Source: Bacillota bacterium
Lineage (GTDB): Bacteria > Bacillota_A > Clostridia > Lachnospirales > WQUN01
Reading direction: 5' to 3'
DNA: 8,827 nucleotides
Assembly (NCBI GenBank): GCA_009786175.1
Contig: WQTQ01000121.1
Span: 1 to 8,827 of the forward strand
In this document: piece by piece, positions 1 through 6,240 of the stretch
Layout of the letters: every line of letters begins with the position of its first letter
How positions within the stretch are numbered: position 1 is the first letter of the stretch
Translations under genes and position numbers: made by a program
Notes under the pieces: model-generated
What the model was told of the DNA's origin: nothing
What the model saw: only the letters and a program-made list of their open reading frames with translations
The model's database searches: none

Positions 1-1355
1 TTATTGTAGTTCGCCTTCTGGAGAACAGCGGCTCTATCCGCCATAGAATAGAGCAGATTGACGGTAATGGCGATGTTGTAATTTCCAGGTTACTTTGGTG
101 CAAAAATGTTGGTGGTACCGACGATATGGCAGAGTGGCACATCTTTATAGAAATGGGCAATTGCCTGCTTGCGGATGAGTTTAACCTTGTGCTTGAAAAT
201 ATAGTGGACTGTGGGATGGCAGGTTGCAGCATTTGTGACCCAAGCGACTATTATGAGTGCTACAATGCTTTAAAAAATGTTGGCAACGGCAATAATAACA
301 ACAATGCCAATAACAACAATAACAACGCGAACAACAATCAACCAACCGGTTCGTCTTCAACCAACCACGTAACCATTCCCATAAACCATATAAACAACAA
401 AGCAGGTATAACTGCTCGCGTTGTAGATGGCCGTGCGGTGTTTAACTTGTCTACCAACGAAGTTAGACGAATTATTGCGGATTCCAATGAAGCTGCCATA
501 TTTGACCTATCCGAAATGGATGTCACATCTGTGTTAATCCCCAGACAAACCGTGCGTCAGCTTGCGGCGGCAGAGCTTGGCATAAAAGTTGTACTTCCAC
601 ACGGTAAAATACTATTGGATGCAGATGCTGCAAATTCTCTTGGCCAATTGGCGCAAAACAACAATATTGTCATAAGTATAGAGGAATCGGAGCAGCCGCT
701 GACTTTCTATATAAGCATAAGCGCGGGCAGACAAGAAATAAACACTTTGCGAGGGGTAATTATAATAAGTTTGCCATACGAAGGGCCATTGCCTGTATAT
801 GTATGGAGGTTGGATGAGTACGGTGAATTAGTATTGGTAAAAGCAGGTGCAAACTTTAACGAATACACCGGTAGGGTAGAATTTGCAACCAATACACCGG
901 GGACATTTATACTTGGTACAGGTGCCCCTATGGTTGATGATGCGCCACTCGCTTTTGTACAGTACGAGTGGGAAGAGTCTGCCCCGGCAGTTGAGAGCTT
1001 GCAAACACCTCCTATGCCGGTCGTACGCCAGCGCAGCAACTTTATTATAAACTTGCATGATTATGGTACATCGTCCTTTATAGACCCGGAAACTAACCGC
1101 GTAATGGTTCCTGTTCGTATGTTTGCCGAAACACTGGGCATGAACGTGGTATGGCAGGACTCGACACGCGCCGTTAGAGTTGTAACGCCTGAAGGCGTAA
1201 CTGAATTACCGGTTGATGAACCGCTTCCCAACGGCTTTGGAACTCCGGTAATAATTAACGGCAGCACCTTTGTGCCACTACGCTTTATTGCAGAAATTTT
1301 TGGCGCGGAAGTAGTATGGGACAGGGAAAGCGTGGCCGCTATTGTCACACTGTAG
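1..1355 (+). CDS. Surface/secreted protein with Cys-rich segment, Asn-rich linker and C-terminal copper-amine-oxidase-type stalk domain (5' partial)
   Basis: The reading frame is open from the left edge (first full codon at 3), so the ATG at 126 is probably internal; it also lacks a good ribosome binding site. Residue numbers here count from that ATG. Before and around it lies a segment with six cysteines: one about nine residues upstream, then C13, C29, C34, C37 and C45. An Asn-rich linker follows (residues 54-71). Residues about 94-190 and 190-264 resemble beta-rich domains common in clostridial surface proteins (motifs VTSVLIPRQTV, ISLPYEG, VWRLDEYGELV, YTGRVEFATNTPGTFILG). Residues about 305-409 match the copper amine oxidase N-terminal stalk domain, with the paired motifs VMVPVRMFAETLG..VVW and TFVPLRFIAEIFGAEVVW. 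That domain is usually a non-catalytic surface module, so no oxidase activity is implied. The signal peptide would lie outside the window. Role unknown; probably cell-envelope or extracellular. Confidence 0.85.
   Translation, partial: IVVRLLENSGSIRHRIEQIDGNGDVVISRLLWCKNVGGTDDMAEWHIFIEMGNCLLADEFNLVLENIVDCGMAGCSICDPSDYYECYNALKNVGNGNNNNNANNNNNNANNNQPTGSSSTNHVTIPINHINNKAGITARVVDGRAVFNLSTNEVRRIIADSNEAAIFDLSEMDVTSVLIPRQTVRQLAAAELGIKVVLPHGKILLDADAANSLGQLAQNNNIVISIEESEQPLTFYISISAGRQEINTLRGVIIISLPYEGPLPVYVWRLDEYGELVLVKAGANFNEYTGRVEFATNTPGTFILGTGAPMVDDAPLAFVQYEWEESAPAVESLQTPPMPVVRQRSNFIINLHDYGTSSFIDPETNRVMVPVRMFAETLGMNVVWQDSTRAVRVVTPEGVTELPVDEPLPNGFGTPVIINGSTFVPLRFIAEIFGAEVVWDRESVAAIVTL
291..338 (+). 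repeat. AAY trinucleotide (poly-Asn) low-complexity tract
   Basis: Sixteen codons, almost all AAT or AAC and interrupted by two Ala codons, encode the Asn-rich linker of the left-edge surface protein. Because the unit is three bases, copy-number change would alter linker length without shifting the frame. It separates the Cys-containing N-terminal part from the Cys-free C-terminal domains, so it most likely acts as a flexible spacer. Confidence 0.8.
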
Positions 1356-1368
1356 TTAAAAATGAAAT

Positions 1369-1412
1369 ACACCCCCTGATATCACATCCGCGAATGTGAT
1401 ATCAGGGGGTGT
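1369..1412. terminator. Perfect 19-bp stem hairpin between convergent genes
   Basis: Arms 1369-1387 and 1394-1412 are perfectly complementary (19 bp) around a 6-base loop; the outer part is GC-rich (ACACCCCCTG). Read on the - strand, downstream of pmbA, the stem is followed by ATTTCATTTTTAA, which suits an intrinsic terminator for the tldD-pmbA operon. On the + strand it starts 14 bases after the surface-protein stop codon, but no U-run follows directly, so there it may act with the smaller hairpin at 1423-1443. Confidence 0.75.
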
Positions 1413-1422
1413 TCGGCATCCC

Positions 1423-1443
1423 GGGGCGGAAGCCCTATTTTTT
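1423..1443 (+). terminator. Short GGAA-tetraloop hairpin with U-run
   Basis: GGGC (1424-1427) pairs with GCCC (1432-1435) around a GGAA loop, with a possible extra G-U pair (1423/1436), followed by TATTTTTT. This is a compact intrinsic-terminator shape for the + strand surface-protein gene. The stem is only 4-5 bp, so it may act mainly as the U-tract partner of the long hairpin just upstream. It reaches the stop codon of the convergent pmbA gene. Confidence 0.5.
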
Positions 1444-2746
1444 ATTTCCCTGAAATAGTTATCCCGTCGAAACAGCACCAGGGCAGTATGGAATATCCGT
1501 CTATGCACCGCTCTTGGGAGATTGCCGGGATATTCATAAGCGCGTCGCAAATGTTAAAGGACAGCATAGTTTCGCCAAGTGCGTCTGTTACTTCGCCGTT
1601 TTCAATTAGAAAACTGTTTTTTGCCACGCCGGAAACGTCTCCGCTTGGGCCGGGGGACGCACCGGAAAAACGGCCAAGTACAATACCTTTGTCTATGCTT
1701 TTTATCATGTCTGCCAGCGGGGTTGTGCCCGCGGCAACTTCTACGTTGCCAAAGGCTGTGTTAAGGGCCCGGGGTTTGCCGGTTTTGTTGGCCCCATAAA
1801 GGGAAAGGGCGAAGGAATTTAACACCCCGTCACGGATAAAGTCAAAATTTTGGCTTTCAAAACCGTCACCGGTGTAGCGTTCGCCGCCTACAATGTTTGG
1901 GTTAAGGGGTGACGCACTGAATGTTAGCTTAGAATCGGCAACTTTTGTGCCCAAGGCATCTTTCCAGCGGCTGGTGTCGGATATTAAAGTGTAGTCATCC
2001 AGGAAGCAGCCCAAAATGGTCCACCAGATCATATCCCCGGCAGAAGGCAGCACAATTACTTTGCCGTCGAACTTACCATCTACCATGCGGGTTTTTAGGG
2101 ATTTTACCGAGTCTTGTAACATGGAACGCTGTAAACCAACATTCATAAACGGTGTATCTAAAGATTGCATACCAAAACCGTAATAATTGAAGGACGAGGA
2201 TAACTCGCCGTCTTTAGCGGAAAACATGTTGTTAAAGTGATACGACTCTCTTTTGTTTCCAAATTCTACGCCGTTGCTGTTTACATAGCAGGCTTCGTTA
2301 AAGTTGAACGTAGAGCCTACACTTTCCAAAATAATTTGTGGGAACTCGTCTTTTGTCTGATCCAAAAATTCTTTTGTGCGGGCGAAAAGTTTATCCATAT
2401 CGCTGCCGCCCATGGTTGCATCAAAATTTTTGTTTTCGGCTTTTGGGGCAATGTCTTCCGCTTCGTCGGGTGTGGCAGAAGCAGCAAGGGCCACACAGTC
2501 TGCCACGGCTTTGTCTATGGATGCTTTGTCTAGCTTATTAACAGAAGCGGTGCCTTTTCTCCCGTCGATTAAGGCTTTTAAGTTAAGCCCGTCACTAAAC
2601 AATGTGCGCAGCAGGGAAAATTCGTTAGCTTCAACGTTTAACTCATCTGTGCGGCCACGGTGTACACTGCAGGATGCCTTTTGCGCGCCGGCTTTTGTTA
2701 GCGCGTTTAAAGCGTATTCGGCTATGTTGTGCAAATTATCGCTCAT
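1442..2746 (-). CDS. pmbA: PmbA/TldE, non-catalytic partner subunit of the TldD/TldE metalloprotease
   Basis: The 434-residue protein matches the TldD/PmbA family in length (E. coli PmbA is about 450) and in its C-terminal core: GKVIVLPSAGDMIWW at about 228-242, FSGASPGPSGDVSGVAKNSF at 360-379, then LIENGEV. It has no HExxxH motif, as expected for the TldE subunit, which supports the catalytic TldD in a cytoplasmic complex. In E. coli this complex matures microcin B17 and degrades the CcdA antitoxin; the cellular substrate here is unknown. The start is well set: AGGAGG at 2755-2760 lies 8 bases before the ATG, inside the end of tldD, and only one base separates the tldD stop from this start, so translation is probably coupled. 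Expression should come from the tldD promoter. Both this and tldD belong to one paralogous family, so the pair looks like an ancient tandem duplication. Confidence 0.9.
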   Translation of the reverse strand: MSDNLHNIAEYALNALTKAGAQKASCSVHRGRTDELNVEANEFSLLRTLFSDGLNLKALIDGRKGTASVNKLDKASIDKAVADCVALAASATPDEAEDIAPKAENKNFDATMGGSDMDKLFARTKEFLDQTKDEFPQIILESVGSTFNFNEACYVNSNGVEFGNKRESYHFNNMFSAKDGELSSSFNYYGFGMQSLDTPFMNVGLQRSMLQDSVKSLKTRMVDGKFDGKVIVLPSAGDMIWWTILGCFLDDYTLISDTSRWKDALGTKVADSKLTFSASPLNPNIVGGERYTGDGFESQNFDFIRDGVLNSFALSLYGANKTGKPRALNTAFGNVEVAAGTTPLADMIKSIDKGIVLGRFSGASPGPSGDVSGVAKNSFLIENGEVTDALGETMLSFNICDALMNIPAISQERCIDGYSILPWCCFDGITISGK

Positions 2747-2747
2747 A

Positions 2748-4133
2748 TTATCGTCCTCCTATGTTAATATCGCAGCGTATGGCGGGGCCGCCCATGCCTA
2801 CTGTCATTGCTTGCTTTTTACCGCAAAAACCGCTTACGTCCCAAACCATATCGTCGGATAACATATCTACGGTTTTAAGCATTTCAAAGGCTACACCGGA
2901 AATGGTAGTTTCTTTAATAGCCTTGCCCAATTTGCCGTTCTTAATTTCATACCCTTCTTCTACAGAGAACATGAACTCACCGGTAGTATCTGCTTGGCCG
3001 TTTCCTGTTTTTACAAGGAAGTATCCGTCGTCTATACTTGTAATCATATCGTCCAGCTTGCTGGTACCCGGCAGAATTACCGTATTGCGCATACGAATTA
3101 ATGGTTCGTCAGAAAAGGTGAAGGCTCTTGCGTTACCTTGGGGTTTGGTTTCAAAATGGCGGGCAGTTTCCCTGTTGTGCATGTAGCTTTTTAATATGCC
3201 GTCTTCTATAAGCACGGCATCTTCTGCCTCAACACCCTCGTCATCTACATATACGGGCAGCGGAACGGTTTTACCAAATGCGGTGTGAGCAAAGTCTACC
3301 ATTGTTACAATTTCGCTTGCTACTTGCTTGTTCATGTTGTACCCTGCCACAGAGCCGCCAAGTACTATGTCGGCTTCTACGGTATGCCCTACGGCTTCGT
3401 GGGCCAGCATTCCTGCCAAGTTAGGGTGAAGGATGCACTTTTTAAGGCCTGCATTAGTATACACACCTTCCCGTTTTTTCATGATAGACTCGTACAGACA
3501 GTCCAGCTCCGGTATTAGCAGGTTTGGGTCTGTAAAAATATCGTCAAAACGCCCGAAACCGCCAAGTGGGGCAAAAAGTTCTACGGGCACACCATCCGGT
3601 GTATCCGCTGTCATAATAACATAAACCATGCTGCGCGGCTGGAACCAATGGCTGTCTACACCTTCGCTTACAACCAGCAGTTTTTCTATACCCAGGCAGC
3701 TAACACTAACCGTACGGCTGGACAAGTTTTTATATTTGTTTACGATCAACTCGTCCACGGCCTTTGCAAAATCGATTATTACTTTTTGCTCTACAGGGAC
3801 ACCGGGGATGGTTTTTAGTTCTACGAACTTCCCTGAACCGTAATTTGGCAAAGGCGGTTTGCCTTTGTTTACTCGATTGTCCATGAAAAGTGCGTTGTCT
3901 GTGGCGGCAGACAAAACATTTTTTACGGCCTCGTTACTGTACTCTGCACCGGACGCAAAGCCGAATGTGCCGCCTTTGTATACACGGGCAGAAACGCCCC
4001 CCTCGGAAGACTGGTTATTACTAACCATGTTACCTGCTACAATGGATACGCGGCGGGTAGAGTTTACTTGTGCGCGCAGTTCTGTGTAGTCTTTGAACGC
4101 ACTTTTGTGCGCAGTTAACAAATCTTGCAGCAT
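2748..4133 (-). CDS. tldD: TldD, zinc metalloprotease catalytic subunit
   Basis: The 461-residue protein is close to the usual TldD length. The zinc/catalytic motif is AHEAVGHTVEAD, with H245, E246 and H250 (HExxxH). A family-typical GFCGK near the C-terminus gives C437, the likely third metal ligand. Other family marks are VYVDDEGVEAEDAVLIEDG (about 294-312), YMHNRETARHF, the phrase LIRMRNTVILPGT and a closing glycine-rich INIGGR. With PmbA it should form a cytoplasmic protease acting on unfolded or modified peptides through a narrow active-site cleft; this is family knowledge, and no substrate is visible nearby. The start is supported by AAGGAG at 4141-4146, 7 bases before the ATG. It is the first gene of a two-gene operon transcribed from the divergent region at 4134-4302. 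A second C-terminal cysteine (C454, in IRCDINIGGR) is present; its role is unclear. Confidence 0.93.
   Translation of the reverse strand: MLQDLLTAHKSAFKDYTELRAQVNSTRRVSIVAGNMVSNNQSSEGGVSARVYKGGTFGFASGAEYSNEAVKNVLSAATDNALFMDNRVNKGKPPLPNYGSGKFVELKTIPGVPVEQKVIIDFAKAVDELIVNKYKNLSSRTVSVSCLGIEKLLVVSEGVDSHWFQPRSMVYVIMTADTPDGVPVELFAPLGGFGRFDDIFTDPNLLIPELDCLYESIMKKREGVYTNAGLKKCILHPNLAGMLAHEAVGHTVEADIVLGGSVAGYNMNKQVASEIVTMVDFAHTAFGKTVPLPVYVDDEGVEAEDAVLIEDGILKSYMHNRETARHFETKPQGNARAFTFSDEPLIRMRNTVILPGTSKLDDMITSIDDGYFLVKTGNGQADTTGEFMFSVEEGYEIKNGKLGKAIKETTISGVAFEMLKTVDMLSDDMVWDVSGFCGKKQAMTVGMGGPAIRCDINIGGR
2755..2760 (-). promoter_or_regulatory. Ribosome binding site of pmbA inside tldD
   Basis: A full AGGAGG sequence lies 8 bases before the pmbA ATG and within the last codons of tldD. 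It fixes the pmbA start and shows that the gene has its own strong initiation signal in addition to any coupling from tldD. Confidence 0.85.
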
Positions 4134-4140
4134 GAAATCT

Positions 4141-4146
4141 CTCCTT
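4141..4146 (-). promoter_or_regulatory. Ribosome binding site of tldD
   Basis: AAGGAG on the - strand, 7 bases before the tldD ATG at 4133, supports that start. Confidence 0.8.
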
Positions 4147-4153
4147 TTGTTTC

Positions 4154-4178
4154 AACCGGTCCAATAATTGAACCAGTT
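4154..4178. promoter_or_regulatory. Imperfect 25-bp palindrome in the tldD leader (possible operator or RNA hairpin)
   Basis: The two half-sites read AAC-C-GGT-C-CAAT and ATTG-A-ACC-A-GTT around a central A at 4166; ten of twelve base pairs match. It lies between the predicted tldD -10 element and the tldD ribosome binding site, a usual place for a repressor operator. As RNA, the inner stem CAAT/ATTG is AT-rich and would leave an almost absent loop, which favours a DNA-binding site over a stable hairpin. No regulator gene is visible in the window. Function is inferred only. Confidence 0.4.
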
Positions 4179-4198
4179 AGAATGTAAATAATACAAAA

Positions 4199-4227
4199 AG
4201 TGTACCATAATTTTTGGCAAATCAAAA
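4199..4227 (-). promoter_or_regulatory. Candidate promoter of the tldD-pmbA operon
   Basis: On the - strand TACACT (4199-4204) is preceded by TGG, giving a TGn extended -10 element. The -35 region is weak: TTTTGA at 4222-4227 with a 17-base spacer, or TTGATT with a 15-base spacer. Transcription would start near 4192 and give a leader of about 60 bases holding the palindrome. No start-site data are available. Confidence 0.45.
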
Positions 4228-4243
4228 GCCTTTGGCGTAAAAT

Positions 4244-4271
4244 TTGCATTTACATGGCGTTTTGGTATAAA
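4244..4271 (+). promoter_or_regulatory. Candidate promoter of the ABC-F/mltG transcription unit
   Basis: TTGCAT (4244-4249) and TATAAA (4266-4271) are separated by 16 bases, a good sigma-A-type pattern. The implied start point near 4278 gives a leader of only about 25 bases before the ABC-F ATG, ending in the AAGGTGG ribosome binding site at 4289-4295. This promoter lies back to back with that of tldD. Confidence 0.55.
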
Positions 4272-4302
4272 ATAGCTGTATTAATCTTAAGGTGGTACCG
4301 CA

Positions 4303-6240
4303 ATGCTTTTACAATTAAAGGACATACAAAAATCCATTGGTATAGAGGAAATCCTCGCAAATGTGTCATTTATAATAGAGGAAAAAGAAAAAGTCGCTCT
4401 TGTTGGCATAAACGGCGCGGGCAAGACGTCTGTTTTTAGGCTGCTTACAGGGGAATGGACAGCGGACGAAGGTGTAATTACTAAAAATGCTAACCTGCGC
4501 TTGGGCTACCTTCCACAAATGACCAACGAGGAAATTAACGCGGCCATGAATGCTAACCCTAACGAAGCGGTGCTAACCCTGTACGAATCTTTAGATAAAG
4601 TTTTTGACCCGCTTAAAAAAATGGAAGAAGAAATGCGGGAGCTTGAAACAAAAATGGCATTTCTGACAGGCTCAGAGCTTGAAGCCGCGTTAAAACGCCA
4701 CGATAAACTTGCCAACCGTTTTGAAGAAATGGACGGCTACGAAGCCACAAGCCGCCTGAAAGGCGTACTTCGTGGGCTTGGCTTCCCGGAAAGCCAATGG
4801 CAGCAGCCCTTTGGCAAGCTTTCCGGCGGGGAAAGAACCCGCGCGTTATTGGGTAAACTCTTGTTGGAGCGACCGGACTTACTTCTGCTGGACGAGCCTA
4901 CAAACCACTTGGATATCGACAGCGTTGCGTGGCTGGAAGAGTATTTACGCGGTTTCCCCGGCGCGGTAGTGATAATTTCTCACGACAGATATTTTATGGA
5001 CAGGGTAGTAACAAAGGTAATTGAAATCGAAAACAAAAAATCTGTTGTGTACTATGGCAATTACAGCTATTTTGTAAAGAAAAAAGCCGATGACCGGGAG
5101 CAGGCACGGAAACGATACACGGAAAATCAAAAAATGATAAAGCACCACGAAGAAGTAATAAAGACTCTGCGCTCCTTTAAAACAGAGGCCAAACTTATCC
5201 TGGCAAAAAGCCGGGAAAAAATGCTGGAAAAAATGGAGCGGGTAGAAAAGCCCGCAGACGACCCGTCTACAATGCGGCTGCGCCTTACGCCCCGCCTTAA
5301 CTCCGGCAACGATGTACTAACCGCAGAAGGGCTGACAATGGGCTTTGGCGGCAAGACTTTGTTTAAAGATCTAAGCTTCGAGGTAAAAAAAGGTGATAAA
5401 ACCGCCTTAATAGGCCCGAACGGCGTGGGCAAAACTACGCTTATCAAATTGCTGGTGGGGCAGTACGCCCCTTGGGCAGGGCACATCCGCGAAGGTGTAA
5501 ATGTACGTATCGGCTACTACGACCAAAACACAGCTCTTTCCGAGGAAAAGACGATTCTCCAGGAACTTGCCGACACTTATCCGCGTATGGGTCAAACAGA
5601 AATACGCACAACCCTTGGGGCGTTCATGTTTATTGGCGACGATGTGTTTAAGCCCATAGCTGCCCTTTCCGGCGGCGAACGTGGCCGTGTACAGCTGGCA
5701 AAAATAATGCTGGCCGGTGCCAACTTCCTTGTACTGGACGAGCCCACTAACCACCTGGACTTGTTTTCCAAAGAAATATTGGAAGATGCCCTGCGGGAAT
5801 TTAAAGGCACACTGTTGTATATTTCCCACGACCGTTATTTTATTAACAATACCGCCACACAAATACTGGACTTAACCCCCACCGGGCTGGTATCATATTC
5901 CGGTAACTACGACTATTATGTAGAAAAAAAGGCCATATTGATCCAAGAAGGTTTTTTGATCGGGCTGCAAGAAGCTGCCAGACCGGTTGCGTCTTCCAAA
6001 GAAGAGTATCTACGCAAAAAAGAACAGGATGCCGCCGAACGCCGCAAAAAATCCCGTATAGAAAAGCTTGAAACGGAAATTACGAAAGTGGAAGCAGAAA
6101 TAGCCCAATGTGACGATAAACTGGCCGATGAAGAAATTGGAAGTAACGCGGAAATGGTACAAGAAATTTTTGCACGTAAAACAGAGCTGGAAAAACATTT
6201 GGCAGGGTTGTATGAAGAATGGGGAGAAGCATCGGAATGA
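4303..6240 (+). CDS. ABC-F family ATPase, YdiF/Uup-like, with C-terminal coiled coil
   Basis: This 645-residue protein has two ABC ATPase domains and no membrane segment, the ABC-F layout. Domain 1: Walker A GINGAGKTS (35-43), signature LSGGE (173-177), Walker B/catalytic Glu LLLLDE (193-198) followed by PTNHLD. Domain 2: Walker A GPNGVGKTT (371-379), LSGGE (455-459), FLVLDE (475-480) with PTNHLD. The charged linker between them (about 258-335, with AKSREKMLEKMERVEKP) is the P-site-tRNA-interacting region of the family. Residues about 565-640 form a Lys/Glu-rich coiled coil like the C-terminal domain of YdiF and Uup. Such proteins bind the ribosomal E site and help with stalled or difficult translation. 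A very short leader with no attenuator, together with the C-terminal domain, argues against an antibiotic-resistance ABC-F. The start is supported by AAGGTGG 7 bases upstream. Its stop overlaps the mltG start. Confidence 0.93.
   Translation: MLLQLKDIQKSIGIEEILANVSFIIEEKEKVALVGINGAGKTSVFRLLTGEWTADEGVITKNANLRLGYLPQMTNEEINAAMNANPNEAVLTLYESLDKVFDPLKKMEEEMRELETKMAFLTGSELEAALKRHDKLANRFEEMDGYEATSRLKGVLRGLGFPESQWQQPFGKLSGGERTRALLGKLLLERPDLLLLDEPTNHLDIDSVAWLEEYLRGFPGAVVIISHDRYFMDRVVTKVIEIENKKSVVYYGNYSYFVKKKADDREQARKRYTENQKMIKHHEEVIKTLRSFKTEAKLILAKSREKMLEKMERVEKPADDPSTMRLRLTPRLNSGNDVLTAEGLTMGFGGKTLFKDLSFEVKKGDKTALIGPNGVGKTTLIKLLVGQYAPWAGHIREGVNVRIGYYDQNTALSEEKTILQELADTYPRMGQTEIRTTLGAFMFIGDDVFKPIAALSGGERGRVQLAKIMLAGANFLVLDEPTNHLDLFSKEILEDALREFKGTLLYISHDRYFINNTATQILDLTPTGLVSYSGNYDYYVEKKAILIQEGFLIGLQEAARPVASSKEEYLRKKEQDAAERRKKSRIEKLETEITKVEAEIAQCDDKLADEEIGSNAEMVQEIFARKTELEKHLAGLYEEWGEASE
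6221..6229 (+). promoter_or_regulatory. Ribosome binding site of mltG that decides its start
   Basis: GGGGAGAAG lies 7 bases before the ATG at 6237. An in-frame ATG at 6219 would absorb this site and has only weak upstream pairing, so 6237 is preferred. The site is within the last codons of the ABC-F gene. Confidence 0.75.

Noticed and set aside
126..1355. Complete gene starting at the ATG at 126
   Set aside because: The same frame is open back to the left edge with protein-like content and there is no clear ribosome binding site, so the gene is treated as 5' partial.
305..1355. Active copper amine oxidase
   Set aside because: Only the non-catalytic N-terminal stalk-type domain is visible; the catalytic domain with its cofactor-forming Tyr is absent.
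2376..3186. Two overlapping + strand ORFs of 161 and 170 codons across the tldD/pmbA junction
   Set aside because: They lie antisense to two clearly recognised genes, show no family motif and follow the codon pattern of the opposite strand.
4134..4302. Leader peptide or attenuator ahead of the ABC-F gene, as found in antibiotic-resistance ABC-F genes
   Set aside because: The predicted leader is only about 25 bases, with no small ORF and no terminator/antiterminator pair.
5127..5862. Long - strand ORFs opposite the ABC-F gene
   Set aside because: They overlap the second ATPase domain coding region in antisense, with no motif and no ribosome binding site of note.
6219..6236. Upstream in-frame ATG as the mltG start
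   Set aside because: The GGGGAGAAG ribosome binding site overlaps it and is correctly spaced for the ATG at 6237, which also forms the ATGA overlap.
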